DNA of 45,129 nt, taken from Aneurinibacillus aneurinilyticus ATCC 12856. GTDB lineage: Bacteria > Bacillota > Bacilli > Aneurinibacillales > Aneurinibacillaceae. The stretch covers positions 1-45,129 of the forward strand of contig NZ_KE952871.1 of assembly GCF_000466385.1 (NCBI RefSeq), written 5' to 3'. This document shows, piece after piece, positions 18,001 to 27,200 of this stretch (its first letter is position 1; every line of letters begins with the position of its first letter). The translations under genes were made by a program, and so were the position numbers. The notes below the pieces were generated by a model. It saw only the letters and a list, made by a program, of their open reading frames with translations, did not search any database and was not told the DNA's origin.

Positions 18001-20560
18001 CCTGGTTTGCGAGCGGCCGACCATAAGGAATACTGCGCCAGTCCGCCTTCAGCTCTTTGTAATTGTGATAAATAGACCAGATGGATGCTTCTGTAGCGCC
18101 GCCGAGACCAATGACCTGCACAGCAGGCAAGCGCTTGATAATCGCATCTGGCAAAGTCAGCGGAATCCAGTCTCCGGAAAGCAGGGCCAGGCGCAGGTTT
18201 GGCAGGGCTATTTTGAGCTCGGAGTTTAAATAAGCGACCAGCATTTGCATCAATGCCGGTACAGAATTCCACACGGTAACCTCATGTTCAACCATTAACT
18301 CGGCCCAGTGAGATGGGTCGGTTTGTCGATCAGCGCTTGGATAAACTAGAGCACCACCTACCGATAGAGGACCGAAGATATCATAGACGGACAGATCAAA
18401 ACTCAGTTGTGCAAGACCCAGTACTCTATCACCTTGATTTATATTGAAGCGGCGATTAATATCTGCAATGGTGTTAGCGGCTGCACGGTGGCTGATGACG
18501 ACTCCCTTAGGTTGCCCGGTGGAACCCGAGGTGTAAATGATATAAGCAGGCAGATTCGGATTCCCCTCACATATGAGCGTATTTTCCTGATGTGGCTGTA
18601 ATTTATCTACTTCAATGGTCTTTATTTTGTCTGGCCATTGTATTTGGGTTGTTGAGCATGTTAAGACAAAACGAACATTCGCCTGCTCTAGCATAGCCAA
18701 GCGCCGCAACTCCGGCTGCCTCGTATCAATAGGGACGTAGACGGCTCCAACTGACAAAGCCCCCAATACTGCTGCAACTTGATGTGCACATTTATCCATA
18801 ACTACGGCAACTTGATCTTGGGCTGCACAATGTAATTCTTTTAACTTTTCGGCCACTGCTGCTGCCCGTTGAACTAACTCGCCGTAAGTAACTTGACCTT
18901 CGCTATCAAACACAGCAGGGAGATCCGGTGTCGCTGTTGCTTGTGCCAGTACCTGCTGGTGCAATGATTGATCCGGCAAGGGTGCTGTTGTAGCGTTGAT
19001 GTGATGCCGCTCTGTTAACTGCCAGGCAGGTAAAGTTATAACCTCACCTGTGTCCCAGCTTTGATCGGTTTTAGCTAATGAACGCAATAATTCCTCAAAG
19101 GTATCGAACATATCGTCAACCATCCGGTCAGGGAAGACACCTTCGCGCACATCCCAGTTGACCTGTAGCCCTGCTGAGCTATCCATGGCCTGACAATCGA
19201 TGAAAACCTGCGGTGTCTGGCTGATTCCGTGCCTATCAATTTTGCCTATCAGCTGATTGCCTTGAGCCGGCTCAACAAGACCAATCGCACTCGTAAACAC
19301 CACGGGCATCAGAGCAGCTTCCCGCCCACGCCTGCGAGCGACTTCTCGCAAGACCTCTACCCCGGAAAACAGGCGATGATCCAAATCTTCAAACAACTGC
19401 TTTTGTAAAGCCTTCGCATGTTCATGAAATGAATTCTCCATGCGCCAATCTACGGCAAGCAAATTAACCGATGTGAAATCACCGACAATATCATGGACCT
19501 GAGCATGCAACGGTAGCCGGTTCAGCAACGTTAGATTTAGACAAAATGTTTTGCTTCGACTCCACCTTTCGATAACAGCGGCATAAGCAGTCATCACTGC
19601 AGCTGTTGGTGTCAATCCCCGCTTTTGAGCACGCTGCTTAAGCTTGTCCCAGGCAGAATTGTCTAGCCGAAGGAAACGGCGCCGGAAGCGTACCGTTTCA
19701 GAATTATCCTGTTGCCTGGCTAAAGGCAGGTCCGGTGCTGGAGGTAACGTATCCACCCGGCGAAGCCAATAATCTTTATCCGTAAAATAAGCAGTAGTCT
19801 TCTTTAAGCTTCGTTCAGCGAGCAGGTAGTCCCGGAAACATAGATTAAGATCAGGCAATTGCCGCCCTGATTCTTTGTAAAGCGCCTCAAATTCAGACAA
19901 AAGCAACCAAATACTCGCCCAATCGGCAATGAGAAATTCCATGGAAAAATGCAGAACAGCACGGTTATGTGCTTTGGTCACGCTAATATCAAATAAAGGC
20001 CAGCGAGCCGTATCATAAATACGATGCCCCATTTCTTCCCGAATTTCATCAAGCCTAGCTTCTGCTTTCTGTTCTTCCCAGCTACTTGTGTCGGTGTAAG
20101 TCACTTTCATGTACGGTACGCTCTGCATAACTTGCTGGTGTCCATTCTGATCAATCGTTGCCCGAAGCATATCGTGGCGCAATATGAGTTGATTCCAGGC
20201 TGCCTCTGTCCGGTTAGGATCAAGCTCAGGATAGGTTAGTTCTATGTAAATGTGGCAAGCTACACCTCCATAGCCAAATAACTCATGGCGTCCCAACAAA
20301 TAAGCGGACTGTACATCTGTGAGCGGAAAAGGTTCAAAGCGAGATTGAGGATCAGGTATGACGGTCACTGGCTGGGATTCAGCCCGCAACACATCCAGAA
20401 AATCCATTTTATAATCTTTTAATGCCTGTAAATCGCTATCTGTAAGCATTCCTTCAGGTGCTCTATAACGAAGATTCCCATTTTCTTCCCATAGAAGCAT
20501 TCCTTCTCTGCGGAGTCGCATCAGCAACTCGGCACAATTGGCCGCAAGGTTTTGGGACAT
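15044..20560 (-). CDS. NRPS module 3: docking-Cy-A(MT)-PCP-TE, releases the siderophore
   Basis: A 1838-residue terminating NRPS. A TubC-type N-terminal docking domain (residues 1-60, LLWEENGNLRYRAP) is followed by a cyclization domain whose core is E208-FLIA-D213-WA-S216 instead of DxxxxDxxS. The A domain (YTSGSTGQPKG from 676) has pocket residues read as D-L-Y-N-L-S-L-I, the cysteine code of yersiniabactin/pyochelin enzymes. A methyltransferase is inserted before the end of the A domain, with an intact SAM motif (LEVGAGTGATT, Glu1185). Next come the end of A (GNGKIDR, 1396), a PCP (HGADSL, Ser1459) and a thioesterase (GYSLGG, Ser1616). It would add and cyclize a third cysteine, methylate, and hydrolyse the product. 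It is the last gene of the minus-strand operon, 47 bases after the reductase gene. Confidence 0.93.
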   Translation of the reverse strand: MSQNLAANCAELLMRLRREGMLLWEENGNLRYRAPEGMLTDSDLQALKDYKMDFLDVLRAESQPVTVIPDPQSRFEPFPLTDVQSAYLLGRHELFGYGGVACHIYIELTYPELDPNRTEAAWNQLILRHDMLRATIDQNGHQQVMQSVPYMKVTYTDTSSWEEQKAEARLDEIREEMGHRIYDTARWPLFDISVTKAHNRAVLHFSMEFLIADWASIWLLLSEFEALYKESGRQLPDLNLCFRDYLLAERSLKKTTAYFTDKDYWLRRVDTLPPAPDLPLARQQDNSETVRFRRRFLRLDNSAWDKLKQRAQKRGLTPTAAVMTAYAAVIERWSRSKTFCLNLTLLNRLPLHAQVHDIVGDFTSVNLLAVDWRMENSFHEHAKALQKQLFEDLDHRLFSGVEVLREVARRRGREAALMPVVFTSAIGLVEPAQGNQLIGKIDRHGISQTPQVFIDCQAMDSSAGLQVNWDVREGVFPDRMVDDMFDTFEELLRSLAKTDQSWDTGEVITLPAWQLTERHHINATTAPLPDQSLHQQVLAQATATPDLPAVFDSEGQVTYGELVQRAAAVAEKLKELHCAAQDQVAVVMDKCAHQVAAVLGALSVGAVYVPIDTRQPELRRLAMLEQANVRFVLTCSTTQIQWPDKIKTIEVDKLQPHQENTLICEGNPNLPAYIIYTSGSTGQPKGVVISHRAAANTIADINRRFNINQGDRVLGLAQLSFDLSVYDIFGPLSVGGALVYPSADRQTDPSHWAELMVEHEVTVWNSVPALMQMLVAYLNSELKIALPNLRLALLSGDWIPLTLPDAIIKRLPAVQVIGLGGATEASIWSIYHNYKELKADWRSIPYGRPLANQGFRVLDSQMRDCPVWVTGELYITGHGLSEGYLGDQATTQERFLLHPADGQRLYRTGDLGRYTPGGEIEFLGRRDNQIKIKGHRIELGEIESALLKHPAVAAAGVVVDDSSDDKVLLGVVETARKKERDIDTEKLEFNTLVNGIGEQASAMADGISRAEVKSAIANLDQAVLNSMLYALQKRGLFSDGKKYSMEDILQCDGIVPKFHWLVQRWVAKLTEAGLLLEHPVKHFSCSQKPDGKRLNEYWKQAETSWTKKLGSTGFTAYVRSNAEKLPELLSGQQDPVSLLFPEGKLDHVRSLYFDHIMANYLNHCICTLLQRIAENQSDKPLRILEVGAGTGATTEKVLKSLEGFEVEYLFTDVTTFFIPGAKSRFGQFPGIRFGIFDVDKDYRTQGLAPNSFDVVLAAGVLENARDIPASMNRLEELICPGGWLVFTEPTEEHMWILASQAFMMTEPGDHLRLEASYLDRSGWIQLLKEFGDEPVLSLPEEQHKLSSLGFHLFAKRFKQDRLAVRASELENFLSLRLPAYMLPSHLQIADALPLTGNGKIDRRELAKWRPKSVIKNSTIETDEERLDTLEAQLAQLWAESLSIPSIGRLQSFYEHGADSLIMAQVAGKLRDKLAGDSSQEGIPFDVLLRQMLNYPTVAALAEFIRSYSQEAEHVPDVSLPDLQSKSSNAVLTSYGGNGTGPLSVVFHAVLGTMDSFRPLLEHLKSQNVGCIIGITIADIEQYCTIEPSELIETVADDYVERLLENSHKQMQLIGYSLGGLIAIEVARRLVERGVLLTDVVLIDIPPILFDVDDDILIETLFISNLNITLEQAGFGGVDQDDLARGIMQIIENNGNRIPKGALCEIEGDDGLNKVGDLFRRLATFNMRDRFTAYVNALAKATGEQMPVEMAEGLFKVFRQSFKAARFTPLPYMGNIRFFLAREPFSFFPRTDEMTLDFWREVCLGEFEVTEIEGNHFSCIKEPNVTSLARLISVPLIKK

Positions 20561-20607
20561 ATGTTCACACTCCTATTTTTCTTGTTTTTGGCCATATGAG
20601 TTACGGA

Positions 20608-22914
20608 TTAAGTTGTTCCCTTCTTCACTACAAATAGTTTTTGTCCAAGAGGAGCAAGTGGGTGATCTTCATCCGGCAGTGCCATAACTTCTTGGGCGCC
20701 TGCCCGATAGAATACATCCAGCCACTGTTTGGTATACATAAAAGTGGTTTGTGTGTTTCTCCTATCATCCTCGGGATGAGTCATCATAAAAGCTTGTGAA
20801 ATGAGCATTTCAGGAAATTCCCTAGTGGGCTCCGTGATTAACATCCATCCCTCTGGAACGAGGATCTGCATGAGGCCTTGTATAACCTTATCCGTGTCGC
20901 GCGCATTGTTAAGCATACCTGCTGCAATCACGATATGTACACTTCCGGGTTTCAGGCCCTGCTCAAAAAGGTTTTTATCAATATCGACAATTTTAAAACG
21001 CATCCAGGGACAATCTTTGAAGCGTTCACGAGCTGCTGCAAGAAAAAAATTAGAGATATCTGTAAACAAATAGTCTGGTTTCACTCCCCCGAAAACAGAA
21101 GCTCTTAGCCGCTGAACGACCACATCAGTAGTTGCTCCGGTACCTGCACCCACCTCCAGGATACGCAGGGAATCTTGTGATGCGGCATTTGACAAAGGAT
21201 TGCACGAAGCCTGTTTTCCGGCGGCAATACGAATCACCGCTTCTGCTACTGACTTGTTCAAATACCGTGCAATTCTCGTATCACAATATAGAGCATTGGC
21301 GACGTTCATGCGACCCTCGGGGAATAATAGCATGACAGCCTGCTGGTTGCCACTCATAAGCTGTGGGAGCTGTTCCGCGTTGGTCATGAGGTAGTCAATG
21401 ACGACCGAAGAACCCAGTTTACCATTCCATACTCCCTTTACCGCATTCCAACGCTCGTATACACGTTCCGGCGTCATCCGATGCACACATTGGTAATTCT
21501 CACCGCGTTGCACAAGATATCCGCGTTCCTTCAAAATCTGTAGCCAGCGCAAAAGCACGTGCTGATGGCAAGGTGCCACCTTTACGGCAGAGAAAATGTC
21601 AGCCTCACTATATTCATATTCCGCCGTTATCAGTGTTCCTTGTGATTGTAGGGCAAATAGCATGGAGGACAAAGCGGCTTCATCCAGTCGAGCAACACAC
21701 TCTTTCACCTGTCTGGCATCAACGCCTAAAACTTCATCCTCGGCATACGCTGTGCAAGTAAACACATCGCTTTCCGCCTTTGGATGTGGCATCGGCCCAG
21801 AATGCTCCTTGGAATCTTCAACTATTTTTAAAGCGGCGTCTTTTAAAATGTCTACCGATAATGGTTGATGACTGCAATTAGATTGCAAAACCGGATAGCC
21901 CAATGCCTGGGTCCAATCTTGCCACTGGCGAGAGCACAAAAGCTCCTGCTGTGCTCTTGTATCCATAGCAGAATTTGCAGCATTTTCCATAATTATCTCT
22001 CTCATCGCTGATAGATCCCGGCCAATGGCGTGTGGCCACTGCTTCAATAGAATTTCCTTATAGCTAGTAGGGGCCGCTGTTCCTAGTATTTGTGTACTAT
22101 TCTCAAGTAAATGTACTGGCGGTGCAGTTGAAAGCGCGCCATGAATATTGTGGCAGTCCGGAACGTGTAAACGGGGTTGCCATACAACTGGACCATGCGT
22201 ATCAACCAGTGACAAACTACCGCCTGCGACACCAATCGTTACCCGGTGCAATAAATGAAGGTGGTTGTCCGGATCTTGTGGATCAACTTCATTGTGGGCC
22301 CTCAATGTGATCGGAATTTTCCCAAGCAAGCCGGCTAACACTTGAAATGGTCCCTCACCCTTTATCACATGGCTAATCTTCCACGGACGAATGGTCGGCA
22401 AGGCTTCCTGTAAAAGATGCATCAATGGGTAAGAAACCTGAGTCGCGCAAGCCGCATCAATGTAAAGGGCAGGTTGCTGTTCCAGCATCGCGCGGGTGCA
22501 GGCAATAAAACGGCGCACAGCAGGCAAATGCACATATAGATCACCTGTTCGAAAATGTACCCCGTGCTGTCGTGCCATCTTCAGGCAAGCAGCCAAATCC
22601 TTGTGATGGATCGGTTGCTCCTGAATAACGTGAATGTTGCGGGCAAGCAGTTTGAGCGACAGCTCGCTGCCGTTGCCGCCCATAACCCCGGACCGTAATA
22701 CGACGCAGGCAAAATCAATGTTAGCAGGAAGCTGATCAACCTCTGTATATAACGGAATTCCGTAGCGTTCTGCGCATTTTCGGGAGCGCTCGCTGCCCTT
22801 AGCTACCAAGCCTGCCAATTCAAATTGTTCTGGCAGTGCTTTTACAGCTTCAAGATAGAACTGTCCAAATCGTGAACCACATACCACGGTCCGTAACCTA
22901 GTATTCTCTACCAT
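20608..22914 (-). CDS. Thiazolinyl-imide reductase fused to a methyltransferase
   Basis: A 768-residue two-part protein. Residues 1-360 resemble Irp3/PchG-type thiazolinyl imide reductases (Gfo/Idh/MocA-like fold). They start with the nucleotide-binding strand TVVCGSRFGQFYLEA and carry GIPLYTEVDQLP, VVLRSGVMGGNG and HVIQEQPIH. These enzymes use NADPH to reduce a carrier-bound thiazoline to a thiazolidine. From about residue 400 the protein is a methyltransferase region like those embedded in NRPS A domains, with intact SAM motif LEVGAGTGATTD (Glu587) and the winged-helix-like lead-in VARLDEAALSSMLFALQ. Stand-alone reductases are about 350-370 residues, so this is a fusion. It sits 10 bases after the upstream gene. 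The methyltransferase may N-methylate the ring that the reductase produces; this is inference from pyochelin chemistry. Confidence 0.88.
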   Translation of the reverse strand: MVENTRLRTVVCGSRFGQFYLEAVKALPEQFELAGLVAKGSERSRKCAERYGIPLYTEVDQLPANIDFACVVLRSGVMGGNGSELSLKLLARNIHVIQEQPIHHKDLAACLKMARQHGVHFRTGDLYVHLPAVRRFIACTRAMLEQQPALYIDAACATQVSYPLMHLLQEALPTIRPWKISHVIKGEGPFQVLAGLLGKIPITLRAHNEVDPQDPDNHLHLLHRVTIGVAGGSLSLVDTHGPVVWQPRLHVPDCHNIHGALSTAPPVHLLENSTQILGTAAPTSYKEILLKQWPHAIGRDLSAMREIIMENAANSAMDTRAQQELLCSRQWQDWTQALGYPVLQSNCSHQPLSVDILKDAALKIVEDSKEHSGPMPHPKAESDVFTCTAYAEDEVLGVDARQVKECVARLDEAALSSMLFALQSQGTLITAEYEYSEADIFSAVKVAPCHQHVLLRWLQILKERGYLVQRGENYQCVHRMTPERVYERWNAVKGVWNGKLGSSVVIDYLMTNAEQLPQLMSGNQQAVMLLFPEGRMNVANALYCDTRIARYLNKSVAEAVIRIAAGKQASCNPLSNAASQDSLRILEVGAGTGATTDVVVQRLRASVFGGVKPDYLFTDISNFFLAAARERFKDCPWMRFKIVDIDKNLFEQGLKPGSVHIVIAAGMLNNARDTDKVIQGLMQILVPEGWMLITEPTREFPEMLISQAFMMTHPEDDRRNTQTTFMYTKQWLDVFYRAGAQEVMALPDEDHPLAPLGQKLFVVKKGTT

Positions 22915-22924
22915 ATTTCACCCT

Positions 22925-24040
22925 CTACCTTAATTCCGTTAATGTGTGCTTAAGGTCAATATTTTGTTTCCCGACTCTATCGATCAGTTTGGTAACATGA
23001 ACTCCTTCCGCTACAAAAAAACACCCAGATTTTCTTCTATTCCCTTCCACCATCAATCTAGCAACATTTGCTGCAATAATACCGGACAACGTATTCCAAT
23101 CGTTTTGATACAGGAAAGTTGAAACCAATTGCAATTTCTTACCATTTTTGTTTCCGGTTGCGATTAGATGAAGCATGGTAAAATCATTCGTTTCCTTTTT
23201 CTTTTCACCGAATTGTTCTGTCAACATCTTGGCAGACGCTCTTTTCTGTTCTTCGGTTTTATATTGTTCCAAAGCCTTGATCATCACAAATTGGTTTAGT
23301 ATAGAATTATTTTGGTATGTGTTGTAAAAGTATGCGGATTTGATTTTCTTTCTTTTTGCCATTTGCGTAAATTCTTCGTTTAAAACCGGATACGTGTCGC
23401 GTTTACCCGCTGGAACAGGCAGTGAATAATTCCGGTGAAATGGCCCATCTATTTTTTTGGCCTCACCATGCTTGCAATAGGTCATTCCTAAGCCGGTGTC
23501 TTCTTCAATGCTGCACACAATGTCGTAGGCCGCATTCAATGAAAATCCGCCTTGGCCTGCAAAAAATAATTCGAGCAAATCAATATTGTCAAAATAGGTT
23601 TCGGCGACGTAAGCGGGGAATATTTCGGATAAACCAGGATATACCCCCGCAGAGATTATAAACAGCAGCTCTTTCTCTTCTATTTCCTGCTTTCTCTTCA
23701 TCAACTGCTTATAGAGATGCTCATCGCCTGAAACATCTACGTAATGAACACTCTGTTCAATACATGCAGATGCAACCCTATCTAACATTTGTTTTGAAGG
23801 ACCCGCACAATTTACGACAATATCGCATTTGCCGCAAAAGTGATAAAGCAGCTCCCTGTTGTAAATATCCACTTGTAAATAATCCGCTCTTGATTCTATC
23901 ATTGGGAAAAGTTTGCAAAGTTTCTCCTGATTCCGCCCTCCAAGCAGAAGGTGGTGATTCGTAAAAGAAAGAATCGTTTGAACCGCTGCTCTGCCTACAT
24001 ATCCCGTGGCTCCCAGAATGCCGATCGTTTTCTTATCCAA
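22925..24040 (-). CDS. Saccharopine-dehydrogenase-like NAD(P)-binding oxidoreductase
   Basis: About 371 residues with an N-terminal Rossmann motif (IGILGATGYVGRAA), LLLGGRNQEKL, DIVVNCAGPSKQM and YVDVSGDEHLY, the pattern of the saccharopine dehydrogenase NADP-binding family including its trans-acting enoyl-reductase-like branch. True lysine-pathway function is unlikely inside a siderophore operon. It could reduce an imine or thiazoline on the assembly line, alongside the fused reductase. The most likely start is TTG at 24040, because GAGGGGGGAG lies just upstream. An in-frame start at 24094 adds 18 residues with no site. It lies between the large NRPS and the reductase fusion, 10 bases from the latter. 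The specific step it catalyses is unknown. Confidence 0.78.
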   Translation of the reverse strand: MDKKTIGILGATGYVGRAAVQTILSFTNHHLLLGGRNQEKLCKLFPMIESRADYLQVDIYNRELLYHFCGKCDIVVNCAGPSKQMLDRVASACIEQSVHYVDVSGDEHLYKQLMKRKQEIEEKELLFIISAGVYPGLSEIFPAYVAETYFDNIDLLELFFAGQGGFSLNAAYDIVCSIEEDTGLGMTYCKHGEAKKIDGPFHRNYSLPVPAGKRDTYPVLNEEFTQMAKRKKIKSAYFYNTYQNNSILNQFVMIKALEQYKTEEQKRASAKMLTEQFGEKKKETNDFTMLHLIATGNKNGKKLQLVSTFLYQNDWNTLSGIIAANVARLMVEGNRRKSGCFFVAEGVHVTKLIDRVGKQNIDLKHTLTELR

Positions 24041-24209
24041 TGCTCTCCCCCCTCTTAACCTGCTTACCCCTAATAGCCTCCAAAGAGAAAACAAGGCTGA
24101 CCAATCTCAAATGCTTGTTCGTTCTCCTTGAAGACGATGGGGCTTCTGTTCTCACATTTCTTTATGACTCCAATGTGCCCTTGGCAAACAACCTAGCCAA
24201 ACATGAATT

Positions 24210-27200
24210 TTATATTGTTCCTTCTTCATAATTCGCTGCTAATTGCTCTGTTTCTGGATCACCCGCCTCGATAAACTGAGCAAGCAGATGAATCGTAGAA
24301 GACTCAAGCAGATTTTGCAAAGATAAATCTATCTGGTATCGCTCTCTTAGAAGATTGATGCATTGAATCGCACGTAGCGAATCCCCCCCTAATGCAAAAA
24401 AACTGTCGTGAATTCCCACATTGTTACAATCAAGTATCTCTTCCCAAACACTTGCTATTTTCATTTGCGTTTCGGTAAAAGGTGCAACGTGCGTCTTTTT
24501 AGGCAGGTTCTCCCTTTCCTTACCAAGCTCCGCAAGTGCTTTGCGGTCTACCTTCCCATTAGCTGAAAGAGGCAGCTTATCCAGCAACACATACGTGGTC
24601 GGTACCATGTAATCAGGTAGCTTTCGCCGCATGGCATCGGACAAAATCTCCGGCTTGAATACCCTGACTGTTTCAGGCGCCTGCGCCACGATTACATGCC
24701 GGCCGAATCTATCTGCGGCTTGACCGCTTTCCGGAAACGCCACCACGTTTGAAAATCCCTGTTTATTTAACACTTCACGCCATTTTTCTGCCGTAATTAA
24801 GGGAAGATGATTCAGTTTCCTCTCATCCTCAAGATGGCTGAATCCATCCTCGAAAAACCCGACTGTAGTTAGCATGAGGCGATTGTTACGCGTTGCTTCG
24901 ATTAAGAGCAGAAACCCTCCGGGTGCCAGCATTGTTTTTAAGTATCCCAGTGTCGTTTCTATATTACGAGTACGGTGCAGGGTATTATCTGCAACAATCA
25001 CATCAAAATAGTGGGGCTCATACCCTTGCTGAAGCGGCGTTGTGTTCATATCAAATAAACCGTATTCAAGGGAAGCCATCTCTCCAAATATCTTTCTTGC
25101 CCTGTCTGCAAAAAATGAAGACTCATCAGCGTAAAGGTACCGGCCTCGATCCATGGGCAGAATAGACACAAGGGCTTCTGTCAGGCTTCCCGCCCTTGTT
25201 CCGATTTCCAGCACCTGTATCTCCTTATCTGACGGATGACTATTCACAATGGTACTGAACACCTCACGGGCAAGATTAACGTAATACTCACGAGCAAGGT
25301 CAAACTGGCTCAATCCCTCAGGTGTCAAAAAGGAATCTTCCGTAAGAAAAAGCTCAAGTGGATCAATTTCACCTTTAAGCAAACTAATATACGATGAATG
25401 ATCGCGCCAGAAAAAGGCAGCAAGCGCCAATGCCTTTTTTGATAAGCGCGGAGATACTAATAGCTCGCCATCCTGGGTGAAATCAGGCAGTTCTTCATAC
25501 AAAGAATGGTGATTCAGATACATACCGGCTTCATTTTTTTCCAGCAATCCCTCCTCTATAAGTACATTCAACCAATGAAGAATCAAGGTCCTGTAGCGGG
25601 GATGTATCTGAAAGCGACACATCAGCTCATCAATGGAATACTGCTCCCCTTCGTACAAGAAAATCCCCATGTTATACAAAGTGCGGCAAATGTATACAAA
25701 ACTTAAACGTTCTGCATCATCCATAAATACCCGGATCGCCTCAACATCTACGAAATCTGGAATTCGCAATGCCTGAAGCTGGCCGGTGCTGCTAATGGCC
25801 TGCCAACGTGATGCGCAGATGGCAGGATCTACGTGCTCAGTTTCAAATAGTTCTGAGCCTTTCTGATGATCAAGAACCACATATCCAACCAAGCGCTTCT
25901 CTCCGTATGATTCATCTGATACGGTAACTACAGCATCCTTTACCCCGTCATGACGCTTCAGCGTTGTTTCGATCTCGCCTAATTCAATACGATGGCCCCT
26001 AATTTTCACCTGAAAGTCTTCACGTCCCAGAAACTCTATATTCCCATCCGGTAAATAACGTCCTAAATCGCCTGTACGATAGAGCCGTTCACCTGTACGG
26101 GGATGATGAATAAACTTATCTCTGGTCTTACTCTCATCTTTCCAGTAGCCTTTGGCAAGACCAATCCCACCAATATAAAGCTGACCCGGCACCCAAACGG
26201 GACAATCTCCCATAAATTCATTGAGCACATAGTAGCGCTGATTGACCATGGGACGACCATAAGGAATGCTTTTCCAATTCGGATTAACTTCTTGAATCGG
26301 ATACAAGTTAGACCAAATCGATGCCTCTGTAGCCCCTCCCAGACCGATCACTTGGACACCACGAAAATGGGCCTTAATCTTGTCCGGCAGATCCAAAGGT
26401 ATCCAGTCACCGCTTAGCAATACCAAACGAAGGGATTGTGGCATTACTACGTCCCGGTCAGAAGCATACTCTAGCAGCATCTGCATCAATGCCGGAACCG
26501 TGTTCCACACCGTGACTTGCTCTTGCTGCATCAATTCAATCCAGTGAGAAGGATCTCTGGCTTTATCCGCTTCAGGCATGATAATCGTTCCACCCGCTGC
26601 AAGGATGCCGAAAATGTCATACACCGAAAGATCAAAATTCAGGTTGGAAAGGGCTAGTATCCGATCTTTTGGCCCTACGGAAAAACGCTTGTTCACATCC
26701 TGAATGGTGTTGACAGCGCCCCGGTGGTCAATCATAACCCCCTTAGGTAAACCTGTCGATCCAGAAGTATAAATAACGTAGGCCAAATCTTCCGGTTGTC
26801 CTGCAAATGGTAGCGGACGCATTGCCTTGTCTCTTAATGTCATCCGATCAACAAACAATCGCTCGACATTCCCAGGCCAGTTCAATCTCCCATCCAGCCA
26901 GGACTGGGTAAGAACAATACGTACATGTCCGTCACGCAGAAGCTGCCAACGCCTCTCCTCAGGATGAGCCGGATCTATAGGTAGATAGGCGGCTCCGGAC
27001 TCCAGAATCCCAAGCGATGCCACAGCCTGCTCCCAGCCTTTCTCCATTACTACTGCAACCAGTGTATTCGACTGCACCCCCTTTTCTCGCAAGCAACCTG
27101 CTACATTAGCAGAAAGAAAGGACAGCTCCCCATAGGTCAATGTACGATCAGGAGAAACGATTGCCGAATGTTCCGATTGCCGGGCAGCCTGTTTACCGAA

